From the NCBI GenBank assembly GCA_945883845.1, contig CAMCYI010000027.1:1-42232 (forward strand): DNA of 42,232 nucleotides, written 5' to 3'. Positions 34,136 to 41,797 of this stretch are shown one piece after another. The stretch is from Bacteriovorax stolpii (GTDB lineage Bacteria > Bdellovibrionota > Bacteriovoracia > Bacteriovoracales > Bacteriovoracaceae). Each line of letters opens with the position of its first letter. The stretch's first letter is position 1. The position numbers and the translations under genes are program-made. The notes beneath the pieces were generated by a model. The model saw only the letters and a program-made list of their open reading frames with translations, did no database searches and was not told the DNA's origin.

Positions 34136-35476
34136 CTAAACTCCCTCTACACCATAGCAGAGAGCAAGAAGTCCCAAAGCACGGTAGCGGAAGGGGCCCC
34201 AGTATTCAAAACCTTGGATCGTCTCATCGTCCTCAGCTATGTCCATAGGCAGACGGGCCAGCACAGGCGCCTCTGTCCGGCGTGCCTCACGAAGTTGACG
34301 AAGATCGAGGGTCACACTCAAGATTCCCTGAGGAGTGCTTGGAAGGGCCTCAAAAGGCAGTTCCTGAGCGTCCTTCTCGAAGGACTCTATCAAGGGCCTA
34401 TCGTAGAACTCGGACTTAGACCCAGGTAGGTCAGGATAGGGACTTTGGTAAGAAACCATTTCATTCTCACTGGCCAGAACCCTGTAGGGAGTCAGAGAAC
34501 CCAGGAGATCAGGGTCAGCAATAAATGTGAGTGCTGTAGGCGGAAACGGCGAGGCCATGCGTTTGACCGGAGTCATCTGGCTCTTCCTGAAAAGCGGATA
34601 CGGAGAGCGAATCCCAAAAGGAACTTCGTCAGGAAAATGCGAGAAAAACAGGACACGCTCACCGGAGATCACTCCCTCAAAGCTTGCGAGGAGAAGGTTT
34701 TCGAATTTTTTCTCATGCAGCTGCCAGTACTGAACGGAACTCTCTTTATAGTCTCCGCCTAAGAGCAACAGCCTGCGCTTGAGCTGGGTTGTGAGGAGGA
34801 AATCATGGAGCCTGTAAACCGGTGAGAGTAAGCGGAAAAAATAAAATGGAATTTCTTCCGGGCCCAATCTCGTTTTTAGTTTTTCTTCTGCCGTCACGCC
34901 GAGGAGGTGCAGGAGTGCAGAAAATTTGAGGTCTTTCGAGACAGCATATTCGCGGTTGATGTATTCGCCGAATTTTTTATAAATATCTTTAAACCACTTT
35001 GGACCCTGAAGATCAAAGCGTACACCTTTCGGACGGAAACAGGATTCAAAGCACAGCTGCTCGAAGCGCTTCATCTCTTCCAAGAAAAATGCATTAAAAA
35101 CTTCAGGAGATTCAGCGAGAATCGCCTGCAGTTCTATTTTTTCCACGAGCTCAGGAAACTTGCGCAAAACTTCTCTGAGATTTGCGAAAGGGCTTTTGCC
35201 AATGATAAGTCTCGTCTCCCCCATCACAAAATGGAGACTTCCCGGAGAAAGAAACTGACGGAGATCGACGAGCTCAGGAATTTTATAAGTTGTCCCTAAA
35301 CGCAGGAGGGCCTTGATTTCCATCTCAGATAAAAAGTTGGCGGGAAAACTGTCTGCTTCAAAACGATGATCTCCAATCAGAAGAGTTGAGCGCTTGCGGG
35401 AAAGCGAGACTATCCCTCTCATGAGAGACATGAGATTGAGACCTACGAGAACTTCCTGATAGCGGTTCTTCAGCAT
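34136..35476 (-). CDS. Hypothetical protein in an LPS-core gene cluster
   Basis: The 446-residue protein is probably cytosolic, with no signal peptide. The first 40 residues (YQEVLVGLNLMSLM...STLLIGDHRF) loosely recall the N-terminal nucleotide-binding strand-helix-strand of FAD-dependent desaturase-like enzymes, but the glycine motif is not intact, so I do not assign that family. The gene overlaps the Kdo transferase gene by 7 bases and is thus translated with it. A role linked to envelope or lipid metabolism is suggested only by position. Confidence 0.65.
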   Translation of the reverse strand: MLKNRYQEVLVGLNLMSLMRGIVSLSRKRSTLLIGDHRFEADSFPANFLSEMEIKALLRLGTTYKIPELVDLRQFLSPGSLHFVMGETRLIIGKSPFANLREVLRKFPELVEKIELQAILAESPEVFNAFFLEEMKRFEQLCFESCFRPKGVRFDLQGPKWFKDIYKKFGEYINREYAVSKDLKFSALLHLLGVTAEEKLKTRLGPEEIPFYFFRLLSPVYRLHDFLLTTQLKRRLLLLGGDYKESSVQYWQLHEKKFENLLLASFEGVISGERVLFFSHFPDEVPFGIRSPYPLFRKSQMTPVKRMASPFPPTALTFIADPDLLGSLTPYRVLASENEMVSYQSPYPDLPGSKSEFYDRPLIESFEKDAQELPFEALPSTPQGILSVTLDLRQLREARRTEAPVLARLPMDIAEDDETIQGFEYWGPFRYRALGLLALCYGVEGV

Positions 35477-36711
35477 GAAAGAACATCCTTCCTTATAAGG
35501 GGATACTGGGCGGAAACTTTTAATATTTTATCACGGGAACTGCCAATAGGTAGGGGTAAGCTCATCCAATTCAGGAAATCCAGAGCATTTTTGACTTCTG
35601 TCATCGATCCGAGGTCCCGCGCCAGATCAAATTCTGTTGAACGGTGATGAACCGGGCCGCAGGAAATCATTTCAGAACCAGCAACCAAGGGCTCCAGAAG
35701 AGAGTGGACACTGACACCGAAACCTCCACCTACATAGGCGTGGCCAAAATCACTGTAGAGTTCACACAGCACGCCTTTTTTATTTAAGACGTAAGCTGAT
35801 GACTCTCCCGGAAAATTTTCTTCCATGAGAAGTGGTGAGCGACCGTAATCTTTTAGAGATTGCATCATCTCGTTTAAAATATTTTGTTCGAGCTGATGGG
35901 GAACGACCAGAATGAAAAAATCCAGGGGAAGGTTTTTAATGAGGGCCATGTCCACGGGCCAGGCATTTCCGATGATAAGGCGTTTTTCACGAGGGTACTT
36001 TTCGAGTGTTCTTTTGAGCTGAAGATAAGATGAAAAAAAAATTTCAAATTTTTCATCTTTCATTTTTAAGCGTCTCTCAATCTGTTCCATCCGGAAATCG
36101 AAGGCAAAACCTTTGAGGCCTAGAGTCTCGCCAAGGGTCTGGTCACTTTGAGTGGCGTAGACGAGGTGCTTAGCCGCTTTGAGGAAGCTTGTTTTATACG
36201 TTGAAATTGTTTTTCCCAGAGAGCGTTCTTTCTTGAACGTGACCCATACCATCTTCAAAGTATGTCCCGGACGTGCGGACCAGAAGAGGAATTCGGGAAA
36301 GAGATCATAGCGAACAAGAATGAGCTCAGGTGAAGTCACCCAGGCCGAAAAACTTTTACTAAAGCCGAAGCTTGCAATCGGATAGCGCAGATAGCGAAGT
36401 TGAGTCGGATGTTTTGATGCGAGATCGAGTATAGCTTTCTCTACACTCGGTGAAAAAAAGACGAGTTCAACTTTTTTCCCAAGTGTCAGAGCATCAGCGA
36501 TCAGGCTCGCTACCTGCTGGAACTCCCCTTCACTAGAAAACTCAAAGGCCAGGTCGGCCTTTTCTTTTGTCTCAGAAAAACTGCGCGAGCCGTTCTCAGA
36601 AAGATTCTTTGCTTCAAAGCTCAGGCGTTTTCGCAGCGGTGGAAGCCAGAAGAAAAAAGACGTGGAAACAAAAGTCAGGATGTAATGGATGAACCAATAA
36701 AGAAAACTCAT
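35470..36711 (-). CDS. waaA: 3-deoxy-D-manno-octulosonic acid (Kdo) transferase
   Basis: The 413-residue GT30 enzyme transfers Kdo from CMP-Kdo to lipid A at the inner membrane. An N-terminal membrane anchor (about residues 5-25) is followed by SSEGEF, where Glu 63 corresponds to the catalytic Glu of the SxGE motif. The C-terminal GT-B domain has GVLCELYSDFGHAYVGGGFG and VHSLLEPLVAGS, the strongest family signatures. It overlaps the heptosyltransferase gene by 4 bases (ATGA) and the downstream gene by 7, so the cluster is compact. Sequence divergence from E. coli WaaA is considerable but the motifs are clear. Confidence 0.87.
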   Translation of the reverse strand: MSFLYWFIHYILTFVSTSFFFWLPPLRKRLSFEAKNLSENGSRSFSETKEKADLAFEFSSEGEFQQVASLIADALTLGKKVELVFFSPSVEKAILDLASKHPTQLRYLRYPIASFGFSKSFSAWVTSPELILVRYDLFPEFLFWSARPGHTLKMVWVTFKKERSLGKTISTYKTSFLKAAKHLVYATQSDQTLGETLGLKGFAFDFRMEQIERRLKMKDEKFEIFFSSYLQLKRTLEKYPREKRLIIGNAWPVDMALIKNLPLDFFILVVPHQLEQNILNEMMQSLKDYGRSPLLMEENFPGESSAYVLNKKGVLCELYSDFGHAYVGGGFGVSVHSLLEPLVAGSEMISCGPVHHRSTEFDLARDLGSMTEVKNALDFLNWMSLPLPIGSSRDKILKVSAQYPLIRKDVLSC

Positions 36712-37751
36712 AAGGCCCTTCCCAGGACCAAGAGAGATGCATCGAGGACTTCTTTCACCTTGATCTCTTCCATACAGTAGTGACGATCACGGTAACAGTC
36801 TTTTGACCCCGTCGTTGAACAGGGCTTGCACCACAGATCCCGGGAGATCGTGACAGAATCTCTTCCGTGAGGTGCAAATCCAAAACGCGGATCCGTCGGT
36901 CCAAAAAGAGTCACACACGGCACACCGTAGGCCTCTGAGATGTGATTCAACCCGGAATCATTTCCGACTGTGAGTTTTGCACCCTTGAGGTACTCCATGG
37001 ATTCAATCAGGGATGTTTTTCCCTGGAGATTATGAACACGGTCACTTTTCAATGTATCGAAAACTTCACAGAAATTATCCGCAGGCCCTGCGAGGATCAC
37101 GATATCGTTATCTGTTTTCGCAAGAAGCTCTCGCACGAGCTCCATGTAGGAATCAATGTGCCAGCGCTTGTATGTGAAAGATGCACTTGGTGCCAGAGTA
37201 ATGTAGGGTCTCGTAAGTTTTTGCTGGACGTGCCCGCCGAGTGACGTAAGTTCTCCGTGAGGACCTTTACGAAATTCTTCTGTGCGTCTGACAGCACGGG
37301 TATCCTGAAAAATGGCTTCAAGGTCTTTGAGAATGCGGACAACCTGAGGTTCAACAGAAAAGAACTTCTTTAATTTTACACTGCGAATTTTAGTCAGAAG
37401 AAATCTTTCCCAGCGACGCTTATCTATGGTGAGTGCAGGAACCATAAAGAAAGAAAAACGCAGGCGCAGGGATCTCAGTGTGGCATGGAGATCAATGATC
37501 AGGTCCACAGGATTCTGATCATCTACCACTTCGATTTTTTTTATGAGGTCACTCCACTTCTCGCCATTTTTGCGGTCGAAACCGATGACGGTTTTTACAC
37601 CTGGGTGGTTTGTAAGAAGTGATGTGAATTCCTGTGACGTGACGAAACTGATCGTCAGATCATTTCCAAGAAGCGAATGGAGCCAGTTGATAGTGGCAGT
37701 AGTCAGCACCACGTCTCCCATGCTGGAGAAGCGGACGAGGAGAATATGCAT
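36708..37751 (-). CDS. Glycosyltransferase family 9 (ADP-heptose:LPS heptosyltransferase)
   Basis: The enzyme (347 residues from the chosen start) adds heptose to the LPS inner core. It begins MHILLVRFSSMGDVVLTT, the GT9 N-terminal strand with the conserved Gly-Asp, and contains LAPSASFTYKRWH and VGNDSGLNHISEAYGVPCVTLFGPTDP, the nucleotide-sugar site. The ATG at 37751 fits the family N terminus; the frame extends 12 codons to a TTG at 37787, but that stretch holds a terminator-like hairpin and no ribosome-binding site. It is followed by waaA with a 4-base overlap, consistent with joint inner-core assembly. WaaF versus WaaC cannot be told. Confidence 0.88.
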   Translation of the reverse strand: MHILLVRFSSMGDVVLTTATINWLHSLLGNDLTISFVTSQEFTSLLTNHPGVKTVIGFDRKNGEKWSDLIKKIEVVDDQNPVDLIIDLHATLRSLRLRFSFFMVPALTIDKRRWERFLLTKIRSVKLKKFFSVEPQVVRILKDLEAIFQDTRAVRRTEEFRKGPHGELTSLGGHVQQKLTRPYITLAPSASFTYKRWHIDSYMELVRELLAKTDNDIVILAGPADNFCEVFDTLKSDRVHNLQGKTSLIESMEYLKGAKLTVGNDSGLNHISEAYGVPCVTLFGPTDPRFGFAPHGRDSVTISRDLWCKPCSTTGSKDCYRDRHYCMEEIKVKEVLDASLLVLGRAL

Positions 37752-37760
37752 GTCTTGATT

Positions 37761-37782
37761 ATAAAAGGAGAGAAAACTCTCC
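37761..37782 (-). terminator. Terminator-like hairpin before the heptosyltransferase gene
   Basis: On the minus strand GGAGAG-TTTT-CTCTCC is followed by TTTTATAAT. It lies just after the stop of the 193-residue gene and 10 nt before the ATG of the GT9 gene. It could end the sufE-hemB transcript or act as an attenuator for the LPS genes. Confidence 0.6.
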
Positions 37783-37796
37783 GGCAAAGAATAAAA

Positions 37797-38378
37797 CTAG
37801 ATTTCCATAGGAATGAAGAGAGAGTTGTCTTCGATCTGCTTCTCGTAGTTCTTCCTGTTGTAGTCGTCCCGCTGTTTCTTAAACTGCTGCCATTTTTTCT
37901 CCCCCATGATGCGGGAGAATTCCTGCTCACGACTTGCCTCGAGGTCCAGTAACTGACGTCTCTGCTCAATTGTCGGCTCACCACTTCCAAGGATGAGCTT
38001 ATCGGCTTCTTTGTAGAAGCTCTTTTTCACCTGTTCGATCTTCTGGAGGTCTTCCGGTGTGAGTTCGAGCTGATCCTGGAGAATGCGCTCACGATCCTCG
38101 CCCACTTTTTCCACGACAATTTCAAAGGCCTTTTGATCGAACTCGAGCATCGGAGTGGGAGCACTTCCACTTACTGAAGGAGTGGCCGTCGTAACCGGGG
38201 ATTTTTGGGCGTCCCGTTTGTTCTCAGGAACACGAACAAAAATTTTCTTTTCCACGATGCGAGGTTCGTCATGAGCTTCAATAATAGTTCTTTCAACATG
38301 GGGTTTTGAAACTTCATTCCAATAAAAATATCCGAGAACAATATTGGCAAGAAGACTTAAGCCGAGCACACCTTTCAT
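37797..38378 (-). CDS. Single-pass membrane or periplasmic hypothetical protein
   Basis: The 193-residue protein has an N-terminal hydrophobic segment (GVLGLSLLANIVLGYFYW) that is an anchor or uncleaved signal, a Ser/Thr/Pro linker (about residues 58-77), and a charged helical C-terminal domain with LTPEDLQKIEQVKK and a later E-x-x-R-x-x-L repeat. This recalls small Spy/CpxP-type periplasmic chaperones (LTxxQ family), without the exact motif. It begins directly after hemB with no gap, so it is co-transcribed with sufE-hemB. Function unknown. Confidence 0.65.
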   Translation of the reverse strand: MKGVLGLSLLANIVLGYFYWNEVSKPHVERTIIEAHDEPRIVEKKIFVRVPENKRDAQKSPVTTATPSVSGSAPTPMLEFDQKAFEIVVEKVGEDRERILQDQLELTPEDLQKIEQVKKSFYKEADKLILGSGEPTIEQRRQLLDLEASREQEFSRIMGEKKWQQFKKQRDDYNRKNYEKQIEDNSLFIPMEI

Positions 38379-39356
38379 CTATTTCCCCAGGAGCATCGCC
38401 GCTTCTTTGGCGAAATACGTGAGGATGGTATCCGCACCTGCGCGTTTGAAAGAAAGGAGAGTCTCAAGAATTACTTTATCGTTATCAATCCAGCCGCGCT
38501 CACTCGCCGCTTTGATCATCGCGTACTCGCCACTCACATTGTAAGCGGCAATCGGCAGGTTCGTGGCCTGACGAAGACGATAGATCACATCGAGATATGG
38601 AAGGCCAGGCTTCACCATCAGGATGTCTGCACCTTCAGCTTCATCGAGGGCCGCTTCACGAAGGGCCTCGCGGCCGTTAGCAGGATCCATCTGATAAGTT
38701 TTTTTATCGCCTTTTTTAGGAGCGGAATCGAGAGCTTCACGGAATGGCCCGTAATAACCGGACGCATACTTTGCGGTATAGCTCATGATGAGAGCATTGT
38801 GATGACTGTTCTGATCGAGTGCCTTACGGATGAATCCTACGCGGCCATCCATCATGTCTGAAGGGCCCACAATATCTGCACCGGCATTCGCTTCACATAT
38901 TGCTTGCTTCGCGAGAATTTCCAACGTCACATCGTTGAGAATCTCACCGGTCTTTGTATCAACGATGCCATCGTGGCCATCAGATGAATACGGATCAAGA
39001 GCAATGTCGGCCATGACCAGCATGTCTGGTAAGGCTTCTTTCACGGCACGGATGGCCCGGGCATTGAGTCCCTGGGGATTATAAGCTTCGCGGGCATCAG
39101 CTGTTTTAAGATTGTCCTCGATCGCAGGAAACAAAGAAACGCATTTCACACCCAGGGCATAAAGCTCACGGCATTCCTTCACGAGTTCATCAACGCTGAG
39201 ACGAGACTGACCAGGCATGGAATTAATCGCGATCCGACTGGATTTTCCTTCGATCACAAACAACGGTGCAATGAGATCATGAGGAGTGAGGATATTCTCT
39301 CTCACCATGGACCTGATCACTTCGTTACGGCGATTTCTGCGCGGGCGAATCATCAT
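38379..39356 (-). CDS. hemB: Porphobilinogen synthase (delta-aminolevulinic acid dehydratase)
   Basis: The 325-residue cytosolic enzyme joins two 5-aminolevulinate molecules in haem synthesis. The Schiff-base Lys residues are in SYTAKYASGYYGPFREA and ILMVKPGLPYLD. The metal loop reads DIALDPYSSDGHDG: Asp and Ala replace the three Cys of the zinc type (DxCxC...HGHCG), so this is a magnesium-type enzyme as in rhizobia and Pseudomonas. It follows sufE by 4 nt and precedes the 193-residue gene without a gap. Confidence 0.95.
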   Translation of the reverse strand: MMIRPRRNRRNEVIRSMVRENILTPHDLIAPLFVIEGKSSRIAINSMPGQSRLSVDELVKECRELYALGVKCVSLFPAIEDNLKTADAREAYNPQGLNARAIRAVKEALPDMLVMADIALDPYSSDGHDGIVDTKTGEILNDVTLEILAKQAICEANAGADIVGPSDMMDGRVGFIRKALDQNSHHNALIMSYTAKYASGYYGPFREALDSAPKKGDKKTYQMDPANGREALREAALDEAEGADILMVKPGLPYLDVIYRLRQATNLPIAAYNVSGEYAMIKAASERGWIDNDKVILETLLSFKRAGADTILTYFAKEAAMLLGK

Positions 39357-39360
39357 AAAA

Positions 39361-39780
39361 TTAAACCTTCTGCATGGATTTAAAAACGACTGCGTACATC
39401 TGGATCTGTTTCATCATACTCGCTAGACCGTTCGAACGGTTCATGGATAAGTGTTCGGTAATCCCGACTTCTTTTAAAAATTCTGGTGGAGTGGCAAGAA
39501 TCTCATCTGGTGTGGCGTCGGAATAAACGGATGTCAGAAGACCCACGATCCCTTTCACGAGCAGGGCATCTGAATCACCGTGGAAATAAACCCGACCGTC
39601 TTTGAATTCAGGATAAAGCCAGACCTGGGACTGGCATCCCTTTACTTTGTATTTATCATCGCGTTTGTCTTCCGGATAAGGGGTCAGTTCCCGGCCCAGA
39701 AGGATGAGCTCTTTGTAGCGATCTTCCCAATCACTGAACTTCATAAACCTATCTTTAATCCGAGTAACCCTCTCAAGCAT
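39361..39780 (-). CDS. sufE: SufE sulfur-acceptor protein
   Basis: The protein (139 residues from the ATG) accepts sulfur from a cysteine desulfurase for Fe-S cluster assembly. The acceptor Cys is in VKGCQSQVW, and LSMNRSNGLASMM forms the C-terminal family motif. The N terminus (LERVTRIKDRFMKFSDWEDRY) aligns with SufE from its start. I prefer ATG 39780 with AGGT just upstream over an in-frame GTG 6 nt earlier. It is the first gene of the sufE-hemB operon. No suf scaffold genes are in the window. Confidence 0.93.
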   Translation of the reverse strand: MLERVTRIKDRFMKFSDWEDRYKELILLGRELTPYPEDKRDDKYKVKGCQSQVWLYPEFKDGRVYFHGDSDALLVKGIVGLLTSVYSDATPDEILATPPEFLKEVGITEHLSMNRSNGLASMMKQIQMYAVVFKSMQKV

Positions 39781-39808
39781 CAACACCTAACACCTCACAA
39801 TGCCGAGA

Positions 39809-39837
39809 AGTATCCTCTGCTGAGCTCCCTTAGTCAA
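39809..39837 (-). promoter_or_regulatory. Promoter of sufE-hemB
   Basis: Read on the minus strand, TTGACT (39832-39837) and GATACT (39809-39814) are a -35/-10 pair with an ideal 17-bp spacer, ending about 29 nt before the sufE ATG. Confidence 0.65.
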
Positions 39838-39916
39838 AATACCAATAAAATTCTTTGTGCATTTTTAAAGTTTTGCCCCCCTGCGCCGAAAAAGGTTAAG
39901 TACCAAAGGAACCTGC

Positions 39917-41050
39917 ATGTCCCTTTTTGATCTAAAACCACTGACGGATGACACCATTCAAGACTTGGGCCTCGATGCTCATGAGCTGTGGCACCTAAAA
40001 ATTGGTGACCAGCACTTTGGTCCTTTCGAAACACTTTCCCTCCGCCACTACGCTTACGATAACAAAGCTGATTTCGACGGTGCTTTTGCGACCAGAATGG
40101 ACCAGGAAAACTGGAAATATTTTCAGAACATCGAAGATTTCAAAGATATTTTTGTAGCTCCGCCTCTTCCGGAAGAGGAAGGGCCAGGTGAATGGTTCTG
40201 GATCCTCGAGCTGGGAAAAGTTTCAGCTCCGCTTTCTTTTGAAGACATGGAAAAGAAAATTGAACTCGGCCTCATTTCATTGACGGATGCCGTTTCAACG
40301 GATGAAGGAAAGACCTGGGAAAAAATCTTCCACATGGATGTTTTCTCTCACAAACTTCACTCGGGTAAAGAACTTCCTCTGTGCCCCAAAGATTCAGATT
40401 TCCAGGAAGCAAAAGTCAAAGTGCTCGAGAAAATCGAAGCACGCGCTCAAGCCCAGGCCAGCAACCAGGAAAACATGTCTGGCCTTGCTTTCCTCGGACA
40501 AAAAACAACACAGCTCGTGGTTTTAAAAATTGATGAAATCAAGATCGAGTCACTTCAGGAAACTGAGATTTCTTCATCGATGAAATGGGCCCTACCCTCC
40601 ATTGGTGTAGGAATGGTGGCCCTCGTGATGTCCGGATATTTTTTCTTCGGCGGCCCGAGCGAAGAGGCCTACCTCATCACAGAGAATGACTTCCAGTTAA
40701 AGCGTTCGATCAGCGGAAGTGCTGCGAACTATGACAATGGAAAGAGAAATTCCCAGCGTCGTCCGAGTAGTGTGAAGCCCTTCAGATCGCAAAGATCAAA
40801 TCTCACGCGCAATGAGTTCCAGGAATCAAGCTATCCGACCCATATTGAAACTCATCAGGAAGTCGACGAGCGCGATCCTCAGATCGAACAGGCCTTTGAA
40901 GAGCAGCCGACAGCTCCGCAGACTGAAGAGTCACTCGTTCAGAACACACAAAACCCGGATCAGTCGCTTGATGCGGCCATGAACGGGAACACCGTGCCTG
41001 CTGAACAGCCTCTGGAACAGCCTCAGGTTGAAGAAGTCTCGGATTTCTAA
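39917..41050 (+). CDS. Single-pass membrane protein with two GYF_2-like domains
   Basis: The 377-residue protein begins with a domain of the GYF_2 type (LWHLKIGDQHFGPFETLSLRHY..., about residues 23-75), and a second similar unit follows (WFWILELGKVSAPLSFEDMEKKIELGLI, about 93-145). A membrane helix (KWALPSIGVGMVALVMSGYFFF) is near residue 225. The rest is Gln/Glu/Pro-rich, low-complexity and probably disordered. With no signal peptide, the GYF_2-like half should be cytoplasmic and the acidic tail periplasmic. AAAGGAA precedes the ATG. Function unknown; the domain usually mediates protein binding. Confidence 0.75.
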   Translation: MSLFDLKPLTDDTIQDLGLDAHELWHLKIGDQHFGPFETLSLRHYAYDNKADFDGAFATRMDQENWKYFQNIEDFKDIFVAPPLPEEEGPGEWFWILELGKVSAPLSFEDMEKKIELGLISLTDAVSTDEGKTWEKIFHMDVFSHKLHSGKELPLCPKDSDFQEAKVKVLEKIEARAQAQASNQENMSGLAFLGQKTTQLVVLKIDEIKIESLQETEISSSMKWALPSIGVGMVALVMSGYFFFGGPSEEAYLITENDFQLKRSISGSAANYDNGKRNSQRRPSSVKPFRSQRSNLTRNEFQESSYPTHIETHQEVDERDPQIEQAFEEQPTAPQTEESLVQNTQNPDQSLDAAMNGNTVPAEQPLEQPQVEEVSDF

Positions 41051-41089
41051 AAAAATCTCCTAAAAAAACCTCGATTTCTAATAAATGGG

Positions 41090-41119
41090 TTAGACGCATT
41101 TTCGCGGCAAACCTATAAT
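41090..41119 (+). promoter_or_regulatory. Promoter of tmk, very close to the start codon
   Basis: TTAGAC (41090-41095) and a perfect TATAAT (41114-41119) are separated by 18 bp. The expected start of transcription, 6-8 nt past the -10, falls on or next to the tmk GTG at 41126. No Shine-Dalgarno lies between. Confidence 0.55.
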
Positions 41120-41125
41120 CATGGC

Positions 41126-41797
41126 GTGAATCCAATCGAACAGCTTAAACAAAAATTCCGCTCACCAGAAACTCCGGGGAGCTTGTTTCTCTCTTTTGAG
41201 GGCGTCGAAGGCTCCGGCAAAACGACGCAGATTGAACTCTTAAAAAAATTCCTTGAAGGTAAAAATCTCCGCGTTCTCTCCTTGCGTGAACCTGGTGGCA
41301 CGACTTTCGGAGAAAAGCTTCGCGAAGCCGTTCTTCAAAGTAAGTACTCACTTCATCCGCTCGCTGAAGGACATCTCTTCTGTTCCTCGCGTGCACAATT
41401 GCTTCAGGAAAAGATCTTGCCGTTTCTCCTGACTCCAGGTTCAGTTGTGATCCTTGATCGCTATATCGACAGCTCGCTGGCGTATCAGGGCAAGGGCCGT
41501 GGCCTGGGATACCAGACCGTGCTTGAACTCCATCAGCATAATCCCCTGAACCTGCTTCCCCACCGCACCTATTTTTTGGATATTTCTTTAGAGACTTCGT
41601 ACGAGCGCCAGGACAAGCGCGGGAACGAAAAAGATTATTTTGAATCTGAGAAAAAAGATTTCCATCAAAAGCTCATTGATAGTTACCGCGAACTTTCAGA
41701 AATTTTTCCGGACAGGATTCTCAAAGTGGATGCTTCAGTTTCTCCTGAAGACATCACAAAGACTCTCCTGACAGACCTGGAGAAAATTCTCCCATGA
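41126..41797 (+). CDS. tmk: Thymidylate kinase
   Basis: The 223-residue cytosolic kinase makes dTDP from dTMP. The P-loop is FEGVEGSGKTTQ, LREPGGTTFGEKLRE follows, LDRYIDSSLAYQG is the DRY motif, and a lid-type Arg/Lys segment (YERQDKRGNEKDYFE) is visible. The start is uncertain: the GTG at 41126 gives about 20 residues before the P-loop strand, more than most Tmk, but no better ribosome-binding site exists inside. The ATG at 41121 is out of frame and meets a stop after two codons. holB overlaps the end by 4 bases, a common pairing in bacteria. Confidence 0.92.
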   Translation: MNPIEQLKQKFRSPETPGSLFLSFEGVEGSGKTTQIELLKKFLEGKNLRVLSLREPGGTTFGEKLREAVLQSKYSLHPLAEGHLFCSSRAQLLQEKILPFLLTPGSVVILDRYIDSSLAYQGKGRGLGYQTVLELHQHNPLNLLPHRTYFLDISLETSYERQDKRGNEKDYFESEKKDFHQKLIDSYRELSEIFPDRILKVDASVSPEDITKTLLTDLEKILP

